Below the pieces are notes generated by a model. The model worked only from the letters and a program-made list of their open reading frames with translations, was not told where the DNA came from and searched no databases. This document shows positions 33,123-44,955 of a stretch of DNA of 51,240 bases, piece after piece. Source of the DNA: Actinomadura sp. HBU206391 (GTDB taxonomy: Bacteria; Actinomycetota; Actinomycetes; Streptosporangiales; Streptosporangiaceae); assembly GCF_014323665.1 (NCBI RefSeq), contig NZ_JABVEB010000033.1, positions 1-51,240 of the forward strand, written 5' to 3'. The first letter of the stretch is position 1; every line of letters starts with the position of its first letter. A program made the translations under genes and the position numbers.

Positions 33123-33946
33123 GGCTTACGGCCCACGGCGCCGTAGGCGTCCAACGGCGGGCCCTCCTCGAGATCGGCGAACTCCGCCCGCCACTTCGTG
33201 ATCGGCACCACGCCCGGGTCGATCAGCTCCAGACCCTCGAAGCACTGGCCGAGTGCCTCGGGGCTGCGCAGCACGTAGGGAACGGCTCCGTTCTCCTCGA
33301 GCTTGGCGACGCTGTCGACCACGGCCTGGCCGGTGTTGGTGCTGTCCCACAGCACCAGGAAGCTGCCGGACGGAACAGCGCCCATGATCTTCGACAGGAT
33401 GGAGCGCACCTCACCGAGATCGGGCTCGTAGCCGAGCACGCCCATGAACATGACCGCGACCGGCAGGTTCAGGTTCAGGACGTTCGCCGCGTCGGAGATG
33501 ATCTGGTCGGGGTCGTGGAAGTCGGCGTCCACATAGGTGGTCACCCCCTCGGGGGTGGTGTTGACCAGCAGAGCGCGGGCGTGCACCAGCACCAGCGGGT
33601 CGTTGTCGACGTACACGATCTTGGAGTCGGGCGCGACCTGCTGAGCGATCTCGTGGGTGTTCTGCATCGTCGGCAGGCCCGTACCGATGTCCAGGAACTG
33701 GCGGACGCCCGCCTCGGCGGCGAGGTACCGGACGACCCGGTTGAGGAAGTGACGGGACTCCCTGGCCATCGTGATGATGTCCGGATACACCTCGGAGACG
33801 GCGTCCCCGGCGGCGCGATCGGACTTGTAGTTGTCCCGGCCGCCCATCCAGTAGTTCCAGATCCGGGCCGCGTGCGGAATCTCGGTGTTGATCTTGGAGT
33901 GAGGCTCCTGGCCGGTGGGTGCGGTAGGGGGAAGCTCGTCGGTCAT
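33119..33946 (-). CDS. DUF574/Methyltransf_19 family SAM-dependent methyltransferase
   Basis: 275-residue protein of the actinobacterial DUF574 family. IPHAARIWNYWMGGRDNYKS is the family opening, QFLDIGTGLPTMQNTHEIAQ is SAM motif I, VYVDNDPLVLVHARALLVN is motif II, and the end LEGLELIDPGVVPITKWR is conserved. Methyl acceptor unknown; members are numerous in actinomycete genomes, often near regulatory genes. A paralogue lies at 35430 on the other strand, with an MBL hydrolase and a broken permease between. Confidence 0.92.
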   Translation of the reverse strand: MTDELPPTAPTGQEPHSKINTEIPHAARIWNYWMGGRDNYKSDRAAGDAVSEVYPDIITMARESRHFLNRVVRYLAAEAGVRQFLDIGTGLPTMQNTHEIAQQVAPDSKIVYVDNDPLVLVHARALLVNTTPEGVTTYVDADFHDPDQIISDAANVLNLNLPVAVMFMGVLGYEPDLGEVRSILSKIMGAVPSGSFLVLWDSTNTGQAVVDSVAKLEENGAVPYVLRSPEALGQCFEGLELIDPGVVPITKWRAEFADLEEGPPLDAYGAVGRKP

Positions 33947-34083
33947 GTCGTCCCTTATGGCTAGCCTTGCCGGGGGTTGTAGGGGAGATCGTAACCGCGG
34001 GACCTGACGCTACCGGCGAATCTCGGCCGACCGGCCGAGCCGGCCGCACCTCTGGACGCCGGGACGGTGAGGGCGCCTGCCGC

Positions 34084-34965
34084 TCAGCCGGTCCGGCGGC
34101 AGATGACGAAGTCGGGGAAGGCATGCCGGCCGGGCCGATCGCCGATGTCGTCGATCGCCCGGCGAATGTCGCGTAGCTGGTCCACCGTCATCTGCAGGGG
34201 CGGTTCGTCCGGCTGATGGGTGGTGCGGACGGGGTAGTCGACACCCGGCCGATCGGTCATCTCGATGTGGCAGCCGAGGACATGGGTGACCGGCCGGGTG
34301 GCGGCGAACGCGATCAGGCGGTCGATCGTGCCGCTGAAGGCCGCCCAGTCGTCCACGTACAACCGGCCGGGATAGACCGTGTCGCCCGTGAGCAGGAACC
34401 CGGTGCCGGGGTCATAGAACGTGACGGCCGTCTCGTGGTGTCCCGGACTGGCCAGGCACTCCAGCACCCGGCCGCCGAGGTCGACACGAGCCACCCGGCC
34501 GGGGTCGCGCGCGAAGCCGAAGAACGTCCAGGCACTGCTCAGGTCCGCGTTCACGACGACGGTGTCGGGGCGGTCGGCGAACTGGGCGTCGCCCGCGATG
34601 TGGTCGCCGTGGGCATGCGTGTGCAGGACGAGCAGGGGATAGCCGTCCCTCGGATGTGTTCGGAGCCAGCGTTCGACGGCTTCGTCGACGACCCGGCGCA
34701 GCGGAAAGAACTCGGCCGAGGCGGTGGCGCCGGTGTCGATGAGGACGGCTCGCGTGTTGCCGAACATGAGGTACATGAACGGCGCCTCGTAGTCCACCGC
34801 CATGTTCTGCCGCAGGATGAGCGTGTGCTCGTCGTAGGCGTACACCTGGATGTCGGGGTCGGTGTTGCGCTTCGCCGAAGCCGACCCGTGGATCCAGTCG
34901 ACGTCAATGCCGCGACGCTCAGGCGGCTCGGCCGTGAAGTCGATCAACTGTGCGCCCGCGGCCAT
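34084..34965 (-). CDS. MBL-fold metallo-hydrolase
   Basis: 293-residue metallo-beta-lactamase-fold enzyme. The zinc motif is LVLHTHAHGDHIAGDAQFAD (H-x-H-x-D-H); the other ligands are in CLASPGHHETAVTFYD and FLLTGDTVYPGRLYV, and a late His in VLGCHIEMTDRPG. ATG 34965 is chosen for GGAG five bases upstream; the frame is open to 35418 but the upper part is a different, broken gene. Hydrolase substrate unknown (thioester, lactone or phosphodiester). Confidence 0.9.
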   Translation of the reverse strand: MAAGAQLIDFTAEPPERRGIDVDWIHGSASAKRNTDPDIQVYAYDEHTLILRQNMAVDYEAPFMYLMFGNTRAVLIDTGATASAEFFPLRRVVDEAVERWLRTHPRDGYPLLVLHTHAHGDHIAGDAQFADRPDTVVVNADLSSAWTFFGFARDPGRVARVDLGGRVLECLASPGHHETAVTFYDPGTGFLLTGDTVYPGRLYVDDWAAFSGTIDRLIAFAATRPVTHVLGCHIEMTDRPGVDYPVRTTHQPDEPPLQMTVDQLRDIRRAIDDIGDRPGRHAFPDFVICRRTG

Positions 34966-35069
34966 GTCATCTCCAGACCCCGGCCGCATCTCCCGAATCC
35001 GGCCGAATGTCGCCATATGTACCCTAACGTGCACATCGAGCGCGGCCACGTCGTCCGACCCGGCCTCCT

Positions 35070-35373
35070 CTACAGGTAGCGGCCCGCCGAGGTCCACAGC
35101 AGCAGCATCGCGGCGAACCCGAGGCGGCCCTCGGTCAGATCGGCGGCGGCCCTGGGGATGCCGCCCATGACACCGGTCTCGACCAGCCCGCCGACCATGA
35201 CGAACAGGCCGGCGAAGAACACCAGGGTGGACCATTTCGACCTCCTCCAGCGCCTGCTCTGTGGTGACGCGGGTGGCGGTCACCAGCAGCCCGGCGCCGA
35301 GCAGGGCGACGACCGAGGGCCCGTAGTGCAGCACGGGTGCAACACTGTGCTTTCTCACATGAAATGTGGTCAC
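35070..35373 (-). pseudogene. Fragment of SLC13/ArsB-type anion permease, frameshifted
   Basis: Minus-strand sequence from about 35373 reads LHYGPSVVALLGAGLLVTAT and TTEQALEEVE. It then needs a one-base shift and continues WSTLVFFAGLFVMVGGLVET, GVMGGIPRAAADLTEGRLGF and AAMLLLWTSAGRYL before a TAG at 35070-35072. The E-V-E-W-x-T-L-x-F-F-A-G-L-F motif is the signature of the SLC13/CitMHS/ArsB group. Both ends of the roughly 420-residue gene are missing. Confidence 0.75.
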
Positions 35374-35429
35374 CGCCTCATAAGATGGGATCTTGGTTAA
35401 GGCGGGCACGGTGAGCACTGGAGGGCGTC

Positions 35430-36287
35430 ATGTCGAGCGGGGCTCGGTCGCCGGGGGATGCGTTTGATTCCGGAACGCAGGATTCGGGCGGCGTGCCCGC
35501 GCTGCTCGATGTCAGCAAGCCGCACTCGGCTCGCGTGTACGACTATTACCTGGGCGGCAAGGACAACTACGAGATCGACCGGGCGACCGGCGAACGGGCG
35601 GCGAAGAGCTGGCCGGCGGTGCGCACCGCGGTACGCGAGAACCGCGCCTTCCTGGGCCGAGCGGTCCGTTTCCTGGTGCAGGAGGCCGGCATCCGCCAGT
35701 TCCTGGACATCGGCACCGGTCTTCCCAGCGGGAACAACGTGCACCAGATCGCCCAATCGCTGGAGCCGACCAGCCGCGTGGTGTACGTCGACAACGACCC
35801 GATCGTGCTGGTGCACGCCAACGCGCTGCTCACCAGCCGGCCTGAGGGCAAGACCTCCTATATCGACGCCGACCTGCGTGACCCGCGCGGCATCCTCGAT
35901 GATCCGGCCGTGAGCGGCACGCTCGACTTCGACGAGCCGATCGCCCTCATGCTGGTGGCGATCCTGCACTTCCTCACCGACGACGACGACCCCCGTCACA
36001 TCGTCAGCACCCTGCTCGAGGCGCTGCCGGCGGGCAGCTACTTCACCGCCTCGCACGTCACGCCCGAACACGACCCGGACGGTGTACGGGGGCTCGAGAG
36101 CACCTACCGCGCGGGCGGCATCCCCGCCCAGGCCCGTGACTCCGCCACCTTCACCGAACTCGCCTTCGCCGGGCTGGACGTCGTCGACCCGGGTGTGACC
36201 CTCGTCTCGGAGTGGCGACCCGATCCCGGCCACTCCCGCCCACCGGCGGGCCAGGTCAACTGGTACGGAGGCGTCGCCCGAATCTGA
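35430..36287 (+). CDS. DUF574/Methyltransf_19 family SAM-dependent methyltransferase (paralogue)
   Basis: 285-residue relative of the protein at 33119-33946. KPHSARVYDYYLGGKDNYEI opens the domain, QFLDIGTGLPSGNNVHQIAQ is SAM motif I, VYVDNDPIVLVHANALLTS is motif II, and PIALMLVAILHFLTDDDDPR with AGLDVVDPGVTLVSEWRPD complete it. Substrate unknown. Its promoter region overlaps the start of the broken permease on the other strand. Confidence 0.92.
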   Translation: MSSGARSPGDAFDSGTQDSGGVPALLDVSKPHSARVYDYYLGGKDNYEIDRATGERAAKSWPAVRTAVRENRAFLGRAVRFLVQEAGIRQFLDIGTGLPSGNNVHQIAQSLEPTSRVVYVDNDPIVLVHANALLTSRPEGKTSYIDADLRDPRGILDDPAVSGTLDFDEPIALMLVAILHFLTDDDDPRHIVSTLLEALPAGSYFTASHVTPEHDPDGVRGLESTYRAGGIPAQARDSATFTELAFAGLDVVDPGVTLVSEWRPDPGHSRPPAGQVNWYGGVARI

Positions 36288-36322
36288 GCGAACTCGTCTC
36301 ACCGTGTCCGCGGGGGCCTCGG

Positions 36323-38728
<2,406 letters not shown>

Positions 38729-38889
38729 CGTGTCTCCAACTCATCGGTCCTGAAGCAGCCCGAGGATCCGGTCATGGTCACTCCTGAGTCGTGGGTCACA
38801 TCGACCCGGTGTGTCGCGTCGAGCCCGAAGACGAACGGGAAGGCCGAAATCGACGAGCAGGGCCGGTCGGCGGACCGATCCCATGGCGG

Positions 38890-39012
38890 TCACGCTAGCT
38901 GCGGCCCGGTGACCGGTGCTTCTCGATTCCTGATCGGTCTGGTCACCAGGTAGCCGTACGGCGACTCGCCGTAGGCGCGCAGGTGCTGCGCCGCGGGGGG
39001 TCTGCTGGTCAC
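38890..39012 (-). pseudogene. Possible AraC-family regulator remnant
   Basis: Minus-strand segment [16 protein letters not shown] resembles the helix-turn-helix of a group of actinobacterial AraC regulators (F-R-x-x-Y-G-E-S-P-Y-x-Y-L-x-T-R-R-I-E-R). It is followed by unrelated sequence and a stop at 38892-38890. About 15 matching residues are all that remains. The surrounding gap between the UvrA-like gene and kdpF (38729-39249) holds no other gene I can support; the kdp promoter must lie in its right part. Confidence 0.35.
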
Positions 39013-39249
39013 ATGCCAGATCGTACGTCGTGCAGGAATCGCCCAGTGCCGGCGGCGTTCCAATCCACTCGTGCCGGAGACCTCGTGGGCCGGGGAGTCG
39101 CACGCTTCGGCGTCCGCCCGCTTGGGGAGATAAAGATCACGGGGAGTGAGGATCTCGCCCGCCCAGTGCGGTGCTCGTCCTCGCCGGTCGCCTGTGGCGT
39201 GGTGCAGATCGAGCGGCGCTCCCGTACATCCGACAGGGGGACCGGAGAA

Positions 39250-39333
39250 GTGGCTGACCTGACCTACATCCTGCTGACGGTGGCGATCTTCGTACTGTTC
39301 GGCCTGATCGTGAAGGCGGTCGAACGGTTGTGA
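39250..39333 (+). CDS. kdpF: Potassium-transporting ATPase subunit F
   Basis: 27-residue single-helix protein starting at GTG 39250 directly after GGAGAA. Sequence [20 protein letters not shown] is a membrane helix followed by a short basic end, typical of KdpF, which stabilises the KdpABC complex in the membrane. It lies 82 bp upstream of kdpA. The size and place in the operon make this call strong despite the length. Confidence 0.85.
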   Translation: MADLTYILLTVAIFVLFGLIVKAVERL

Positions 39334-39415
39334 GCGCCGGGAACGTCGCCCGGCTCGTACCGGCCGTCGTGTCGTGCGACCTGCCGACCGCCCCGTCGCC
39401 CGTGGAGCGGTCCAG

Positions 39416-41077
39416 GTGAGTGCGTCACTCGCGGGCCTGCTGTTCACGGCGTCGATCGTGCTCGCCTGTGCCCTGGCCTACCGGCCGCTGGGCGACCACA
39501 TGTACCGGGTCTTCACCGGTATGCGGCATTCCCGGGTGGAGCGGGGGATCTACCGCCTGATCGGTGCCAGACCGGACATCGAACAGACATGGGGCGGCTA
39601 CGTACGGAGCATCCTGGCCTTCTCGATGGTCTCGGTTCTTCTGCTGTACGGCCTTCAGCGGTTGCAGAACCGGCTGATGCTGAGCCTGGGCTTCGAACCG
39701 GTCGTGGCGCACCAGGCGTGGAACACGGCGATCAGTTACGTCACCAACACCGACTGGCAGTCCTACTCCGGCGAGTCCACCATGGGTCATCTCGTGCAGA
39801 TGGCCGGGCTCGCCGTGCAGAACTTCCTGTCTGCCGCGGTCGGCATCTGCGTGGCCATCGCCCTCGTACGCGGCTTCGTTCGCACGAAGACCGGCCATCT
39901 CGGCAACTTCTGGGTCGACCTGGTGCGTTGCGTGCTGCGGATCCTGCTCCCGATCGCCTTCGTGGCCGCGATCGTGCTGGTCATCGGCGGCACCGTGCAG
40001 AACTTCCACGAGCCCTTCACGGTCCACACCCTCACAGGTGGCCGGCAGACCCTCACCGGAGGGCCGGTCGCAGGACAGGAGGCGATCAAGGAGCTCGGCA
40101 CGAATGGCGGCGGCTTCTACAACGCCAACTCGGCCCACCCGTTCGAGAACCCGGCGACGTGGACGAACTGGCTCGAGATCTTTCTCCTGCTGGTCATCGC
40201 CGTCAGCATGCCGCGAACGTTCGGCGCGATGATCGGCAGCGACAAGCAGGGCTACGCGATCGTCGCGGTGATGGCGATCCTGGCCCTCATCAGCGTCACG
40301 CTGATCTCCTACTTCCAGATCGCCCACCACGGCACCGTTCCCACCGCCGTCGGGTCGGCGACGGAGGGCGTCGAGACGCGCTTCGGGGTGCCGAACTCGG
40401 CGACGTTCGCCGACGCGACCACGCTGACCTCCACCGGAGCCGTGAACTCGGCCCACGACTCCTACACGAGCCTCGGCGGCATGATGACGATGGCCAACAT
40501 GATGCTCGGCGAGATCGCGCCCGGCGGCACCGGCTCGGGCCTGTACGGGATCCTGATCCTCGCGGTGATCACGGTGTTCGTGGCCGGACTCATGGTGGGC
40601 CGCACGCCCGAGTACCTGGGCAAGAAGATCGGTAGTCGCGAGATCAAGTTCGCGTCGATGTACTTCCTGATCACCCCGGCGTGCGTGCTCGTGGGCACCG
40701 CCGTCGCGATGGCCCTGCCCGGCGAGCGCGCCGCGATGCTGAACCGAGGACCGCACGGCCTGTCCGAGGTCCTCTACGCCTTCACCTCGGCGTCGAACAA
40801 CAACGGATCGGCCTTCGCGGGGCTCGGGGCGAACACCGCCTGGTACGACACCGCACTCGGCCTGGCGATGGCGTTCGGCCGGTTCCTCCCGATGATCTTT
40901 GTACTGGCACTGGCCGGCTCGCTCGCCGGGCAGGGCCGGGTCCCGACCTCGGGTGGCACGCTGCCCACGCATCGCCCCCAGTTCGTGGGCATGGTCGCCG
41001 GTGTCACCGTGATCCTGGTCGCGCTCACGTTCCTGCCGGCGCTGGCGCTCGGGCCGCTGGCCGAGGGGATCCGCTGA
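39416..41077 (+). CDS. kdpA: Potassium-transporting ATPase subunit A (K+ channel-like)
   Basis: 553-residue membrane subunit that selects and conducts K+. GTG 39416 has GGAG eight bases upstream. Pore/filter segments visible are [54 protein letters not shown] and [20 protein letters not shown]. About ten helices. The stop overlaps the kdpB start by one base (TGATG), so translation is coupled. High-affinity K+ uptake under low external K+ is the known role. Confidence 0.96.
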   Translation: MSASLAGLLFTASIVLACALAYRPLGDHMYRVFTGMRHSRVERGIYRLIGARPDIEQTWGGYVRSILAFSMVSVLLLYGLQRLQNRLMLSLGFEPVVAHQAWNTAISYVTNTDWQSYSGESTMGHLVQMAGLAVQNFLSAAVGICVAIALVRGFVRTKTGHLGNFWVDLVRCVLRILLPIAFVAAIVLVIGGTVQNFHEPFTVHTLTGGRQTLTGGPVAGQEAIKELGTNGGGFYNANSAHPFENPATWTNWLEIFLLLVIAVSMPRTFGAMIGSDKQGYAIVAVMAILALISVTLISYFQIAHHGTVPTAVGSATEGVETRFGVPNSATFADATTLTSTGAVNSAHDSYTSLGGMMTMANMMLGEIAPGGTGSGLYGILILAVITVFVAGLMVGRTPEYLGKKIGSREIKFASMYFLITPACVLVGTAVAMALPGERAAMLNRGPHGLSEVLYAFTSASNNNGSAFAGLGANTAWYDTALGLAMAFGRFLPMIFVLALAGSLAGQGRVPTSGGTLPTHRPQFVGMVAGVTVILVALTFLPALALGPLAEGIR

Positions 41078-43254
41078 TGCCGGCGCCTGCGGCGGAGGTG
41101 CCGGGCCCAGGCCCCGGGCCCGCCGCGCCGGCCCGCGTCCAGGGCGGGCTGCTCGACCCGAGGCAGCTGATCAGGTCGCTGCCCGACGCGGTCCGCAAGC
41201 TCGACCCGCGGACCATGTGGCGCAACCCGGTCATGTTCATCGTGGAGATCGGGGCGGTGTGGAGCACCATCCTGGCCATCGCCCGGCCGAGTTGGTTCGC
41301 CTGGCTGATCGTGGCGTGGCTCTGGCTGACCGTGATCTTCGCGAATCTGGCCGAGGCGGTGGCGGAGGGTCGCGGCCGGGCCCAGGCCGACACCCTGCGC
41401 AAGGCGAAGAGCGACATGGTGGCCCGCCGCCTGATCGACTGGGCCCCTGGCGGCCCCGTACAGGAGGAGGCGGTGCCCGCACCGGCGCTTCAGCAGGGAG
41501 ATCACGTGATCGTGGCCGCCGGCCAGTTCATCCCCGGTGACGGCGACGTGGTGGAGGGCATCGCGAGCGTCGACGAGTCGGCGATCACCGGTGAGTCGGC
41601 TCCGGTCATCCGGGAGTCCGGCGGCGACCATTCGGGCGTGACGGGTGGCACCAGGGTGCTGTCGGACCAGATCATCGTGAAGATCACCCAGAAGCCGGGC
41701 GAGAGCTTCATCGACAAGATGATCGCGCTGGTCGAGGGCGCGGACCGGCAGAAGACCCCGAACGAGATCGCGCTCAACATCCTGCTCGCCGCGCTGACCA
41801 TCATCTTCCTGCTCGCCGTTGCCACGTTGCAGCCGCTGGCGATCTACGCCAAGGCCGACCAGCCGGGCGTGGCGGACTCGCTCGCCCTCAACGAACACGG
41901 CATCACCGGCATTGTGATGGTCTCGCTGCTGGTCTGCCTCATCCCCACCACGATCAGCGCGCTGCTCAGCGCCATCGGCATCGCGGGGATGGACCGGCTC
42001 GTGCAGCGGAACGTGCTTGCCATGAGCGGCCGGGCCGTCGAGGCGGCCGGCGACGTCAACACCCTGCTCCTGGACAAGACCGGCACGATCACACTCGGCA
42101 ACCGGCAGGCGTCGGAGTTCCACCCTGTCGACGGCGTGACCGAGAGGGAGTTGGCCGATGCGGCACAGCTGTCCAGCCTCGCCGACGAGACGCCCGAGGG
42201 ACGCTCCATCGTGGTCTTCGCCAAGACCAGGCACGGGCTGCGTGAGCGCACCCCCGGCGAGCTGGCCCACGCCGCCTGGATCGAGTTCACCGCGCAGACC
42301 CGAATGTCCGGTGTCGACCTCGTCGGCGACGCCGGCCAGGAGGAGCGACGCCTGCTGCGCAAGGGCGCGGCCACCGCGGTCATGAAGTGGATCCGCGACA
42401 ACGGCGGTCACCCCACCGACGATGTCGGCCACATCGTGGACGGCATCTCGGCGAGCGGGGGCACACCGCTCGTCGTCGGCGAGGTCCGGCAGGGGGCCGG
42501 CCGATCCAGCGCCCACGTGCTCGGCGTCATCCACCTCAAGGACGTCGTCAAGGCCGGCATGCGGGAGCGCTTCGACCACATGCGCGCGATGGGCATCCGC
42601 ACGGTCATGATCACCGGCGACAACGCGCTGACCGCCAAGGCGATCGCCGACGAGGCGGGGGTGGACGACTTCCTGTCCGAGGCCAAGCCCGAGGACAAGA
42701 TGGCCCTGATCAAGCGGGAGCAGGGCGGCGGCAAGCTCGTCGCGATGACCGGTGACGGCACCAACGACGCCCCCGCGCTCGCCCAGGCCGACGTCGGCGT
42801 CGCGATGAACACCGGGACATCCGCCGCCAAGGAGGCCGGGAACATGGTCGACCTCGACTCCAACCCGACCAAGCTCATCGAGATCGTCGAGATCGGCAAG
42901 CAACTGTTGATCACCCGGGGCGCCCTGACGACCTTCTCGATCGCCAACGACATCGCCAAGTACTTCGCGATCATCCCGGCGCTGTTCGCGGCGGTCTATC
43001 CGGGCCTGCACAAGCTCAACGTCATGCGACTGCACAGCCCAGAGTCGGCGATCCTGTCCGCGGTCATCTTCAACGCGGTCATCATCGTCGTCCTCATCCC
43101 GCTGGCCCTGCGCGGGGTGAAGTACCGCCCGAGCAGCGCCGCCGAGCTGCTCGGTCACAACCTGATGCTGTACGGCGGGGGCGGGATCATCGCACCGTTC
43201 ATCGGGATCAAACTCATCGATCTGCTCGTCCAGCACCTTCCTGGGATGTCGTGA
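41077..43254 (+). CDS. kdpB: Potassium-transporting ATPase subunit B (P-type ATPase)
   Basis: 725-residue catalytic subunit. A Pro/Ala-rich N-terminal extension of about 25 residues precedes the usual start. Actuator loop [17 protein letters not shown], phosphorylation motif [20 protein letters not shown], nucleotide-binding segment [14 protein letters not shown] and hinge [20 protein letters not shown] are all intact. Couples ATP hydrolysis to K+ transport through KdpA. Long antisense ORFs across this gene are frame shadows. Confidence 0.96.
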   Translation: MPAPAAEVPGPGPGPAAPARVQGGLLDPRQLIRSLPDAVRKLDPRTMWRNPVMFIVEIGAVWSTILAIARPSWFAWLIVAWLWLTVIFANLAEAVAEGRGRAQADTLRKAKSDMVARRLIDWAPGGPVQEEAVPAPALQQGDHVIVAAGQFIPGDGDVVEGIASVDESAITGESAPVIRESGGDHSGVTGGTRVLSDQIIVKITQKPGESFIDKMIALVEGADRQKTPNEIALNILLAALTIIFLLAVATLQPLAIYAKADQPGVADSLALNEHGITGIVMVSLLVCLIPTTISALLSAIGIAGMDRLVQRNVLAMSGRAVEAAGDVNTLLLDKTGTITLGNRQASEFHPVDGVTERELADAAQLSSLADETPEGRSIVVFAKTRHGLRERTPGELAHAAWIEFTAQTRMSGVDLVGDAGQEERRLLRKGAATAVMKWIRDNGGHPTDDVGHIVDGISASGGTPLVVGEVRQGAGRSSAHVLGVIHLKDVVKAGMRERFDHMRAMGIRTVMITGDNALTAKAIADEAGVDDFLSEAKPEDKMALIKREQGGGKLVAMTGDGTNDAPALAQADVGVAMNTGTSAAKEAGNMVDLDSNPTKLIEIVEIGKQLLITRGALTTFSIANDIAKYFAIIPALFAAVYPGLHKLNVMRLHSPESAILSAVIFNAVIIVVLIPLALRGVKYRPSSAAELLGHNLMLYGGGGIIAPFIGIKLIDLLVQHLPGMS

Positions 43255-43255
43255 C

Positions 43256-44176
43256 ATGCGCATGCCGATCTGGGTCCGCAGGCACCTGGCCGCGCTCCGT
43301 CTCCTGCTGGTCCTCACTGTGATCGTCGGTATCGGCTATCCGCTCGCGGTGTGGGCGGTGACGTTCCTCCCCGGTCTGCACGGCCGGGCCGAAGGGTCGA
43401 TGGTCGAGGCCGGCGGCCACACCATCGGCAGCCGGCTCATCGGCCAGCCGTTCACCGCCGCCGGCGGCGGCGCTCTGCGGCAGTACTTCCAGAGCCGGCC
43501 CTCCGCAGCGGGGTCCGGATATGACCCGATGGCGAGCGGCGGCAGCAACCTCGGGCCGGAGGACATCGTCGACACACTGCCGAGGAATCCGGCGGACAAG
43601 GCCGCGGAGATCCGCGCGCGGACGGCCAGGGACAGCCTGCTCACGCAGGTCTGCTCCCGCAGCAGGGCGGTCGGCGCACTGGAGGGCGTGAGCGGGGCCC
43701 GCCCGTTCTGCACCCCCGGCGGGGTCGGGGCGGTACTGTCCGTGATCGGGCCTCGTGACCGGTTCGGCAAGGTGACCGACCCGGTCCGGGTGGTCAGCCG
43801 CAACGAGCAGTGCGGCGTCGTGGCCCGGCCGTTCCTCGCCACCTACGAAGGCGTGACCGTCGAGTGCGCGAGGCGCGGTGAAAACTATTCGCCGGGTGTG
43901 ATCGTTGCGGTCCGTGGTGGCGCTCCGGCCAGGCCCATGGTGCCCGCGGACGCGGTGACCGCGAGCGGCAGCGGCCTCGATCCGCACATCTCCCCGGAAT
44001 TCGCGCGGCTCCAGGCGTCGCGGATCGCCCGGACCCGCGGAGTGCCGGAGCGGAAGGTGCGGCAGCTGATCGACGACAGCGAGGAGGGCCGGGCGCTGGG
44101 CTTTCTCGGCGCACCCCGGGTCAACGTCCTGCTGCTGAACATCGAACTGGACGCGAGGTACCCGTTCCGCGAGTGA
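43256..44176 (+). CDS. kdpC: Potassium-transporting ATPase subunit C with about 100-residue insertion
   Basis: 306 residues, against about 190-200 for usual KdpC. Residues 1-99 are normal: one N-terminal helix, IGQPFTAAGGGALRQYFQSR, then PSAAGSGYDPMASGGSNLG. The normal C-terminal part resumes at VPADAVTASGSGLDPHISPE (about residue 229) and ends VNVLLLNIELDARYPFRE. Between them lie about 129 residues instead of about 30, with four cysteines (QVCSR, PFCTP, EQCGV, VECAR). KdpC's soluble part faces outside, so disulfides are possible. The insertion keeps frame and codon bias, so it is a real domain, not an artefact. Starts one base after the kdpB stop. Confidence 0.9.
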   Translation: MRMPIWVRRHLAALRLLLVLTVIVGIGYPLAVWAVTFLPGLHGRAEGSMVEAGGHTIGSRLIGQPFTAAGGGALRQYFQSRPSAAGSGYDPMASGGSNLGPEDIVDTLPRNPADKAAEIRARTARDSLLTQVCSRSRAVGALEGVSGARPFCTPGGVGAVLSVIGPRDRFGKVTDPVRVVSRNEQCGVVARPFLATYEGVTVECARRGENYSPGVIVAVRGGAPARPMVPADAVTASGSGLDPHISPEFARLQASRIARTRGVPERKVRQLIDDSEEGRALGFLGAPRVNVLLLNIELDARYPFRE

Positions 44177-44194
44177 TGACGTCCGCAACGCCGA

Positions 44195-44228
44195 ACGGCC
44201 GCATACAGATCGATCTGTATGCGGCCGT
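44195..44228. terminator. 34-bp perfect palindrome ending the kdp operon
   Basis: 17-bp arms without loop (left arm begins ACGGCCGCATACAGA) lying 18 bp beyond the kdpC stop and 52 bp before the end of the convergent DUF6069 gene. As RNA it forms a 15-bp stem with a TCGA loop: a bidirectional terminator. Confidence 0.75.
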
Positions 44229-44280
44229 CGAAGCGGGTCGGAGAAGAGCGTGCCCGGCGAGGACTGATCTCTGCCGCCGC

Positions 44281-44754
44281 TCACCGGGTCTGCGCGGAGC
44301 TCCGGCGCAGCACCGGGACCAGCACGGCCGCCACGACCAGGTGGATGACCGACAGCACGATCTTGGTGTCGGTGGTGGCGTGCTCGATGGCCAGCGGCAC
44401 GAAGGACAGCGCGAGCACGACGGTCGCGAGCACGGTCCAGATCGCCTTTGCGTGCCGGGTGTAGCGCTCCAGCAGCGCGAGGGCGCCCCAGCCGAGCAGG
44501 CAGGGGACCAGGGTGAAAACGATGATCTCCGGGAGGATGAGGGCGTGGGCCTCGGCCTTACCGGGGTCGGTGAGCTTGAAGTCGGTGCCCAGCGCGTGGG
44601 CGACGAGGTAGATCAGGCTGTTCGCGAGCACCGCAGCGCCGACCGCGAGGCTCCGGGCGCGCCGGGCACTGGAGACGACGGGTCGCGTGGTCTGGTCGAT
44701 CATGGCGGTGGTCGGGGCGGTGGTCGGGGCGGTGGTCATGGCGGTGGCGGTCAT
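44281..44754 (-). CDS. DUF6069-family four-helix membrane protein
   Basis: 157 residues from ATG 44754 (AAGGAG eight bases upstream). A Thr/Ala-rich N-terminus with repeated TTAPTTAPTTA precedes four helices: SLAVGAAVLANSLIYLVAHA, ILPEIIVFTLVPCLLGWGAL, AIWTVLATVVLALSFVPLAI and KIVLSVIHLVVAAVLVPVL. The pattern fits the actinobacterial DUF6069 group. Function unknown; some relatives sit beside TetR regulators, but none is adjacent here although an operator-like repeat is. Confidence 0.75.
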   Translation of the reverse strand: MTATAMTTAPTTAPTTAMIDQTTRPVVSSARRARSLAVGAAVLANSLIYLVAHALGTDFKLTDPGKAEAHALILPEIIVFTLVPCLLGWGALALLERYTRHAKAIWTVLATVVLALSFVPLAIEHATTDTKIVLSVIHLVVAAVLVPVLRRSSAQTR

Positions 44755-44792
44755 CTCGGAACTCCTTCTGTTCGGGTGCCCCAACTCTCACA

Positions 44793-44830
44793 CCGACAAT
44801 CTTTTTTGTCAAGACTCTTGAGGTTGTCGG
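44793..44830. promoter_or_regulatory. Nested inverted repeats upstream of the DUF6069 gene
   Basis: Outer arms CCGACAA (44793-44799) and TTGTCGG (44824-44830) enclose a perfect 11-bp palindrome CAAGACTCTTG (44810-44820). It is AT-richer than its surroundings and lies about 40 bp before the gene start, where a repressor would act. Confidence 0.5.
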
Positions 44831-44955
44831 TTCCTCGGCCGGTGGCGCTCGCCGCGTCGTGGCCGGCGAGAGGCGGATCTGCCGGCCGTCGCACCTGCTC
44901 AGGTGTCATGCGCACCTCCTCGGTTAGCGCGTGGGCGTCCGGGTAAGCGCGCTCC

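Noticed and set aside
38729..39249. c-di-AMP (ydaO) or other riboswitch before kdp
   Set aside because: The conserved ydaO blocks are not visible; only ordinary GC-rich sequence and a possible AraC remnant.
40774..43317. 847-codon antisense ORF across kdpB
   Set aside because: Frame shadow of a high-GC gene: no domains, low-complexity Asp/Arg/Gly composition, and kdpB is unambiguous on the plus strand.
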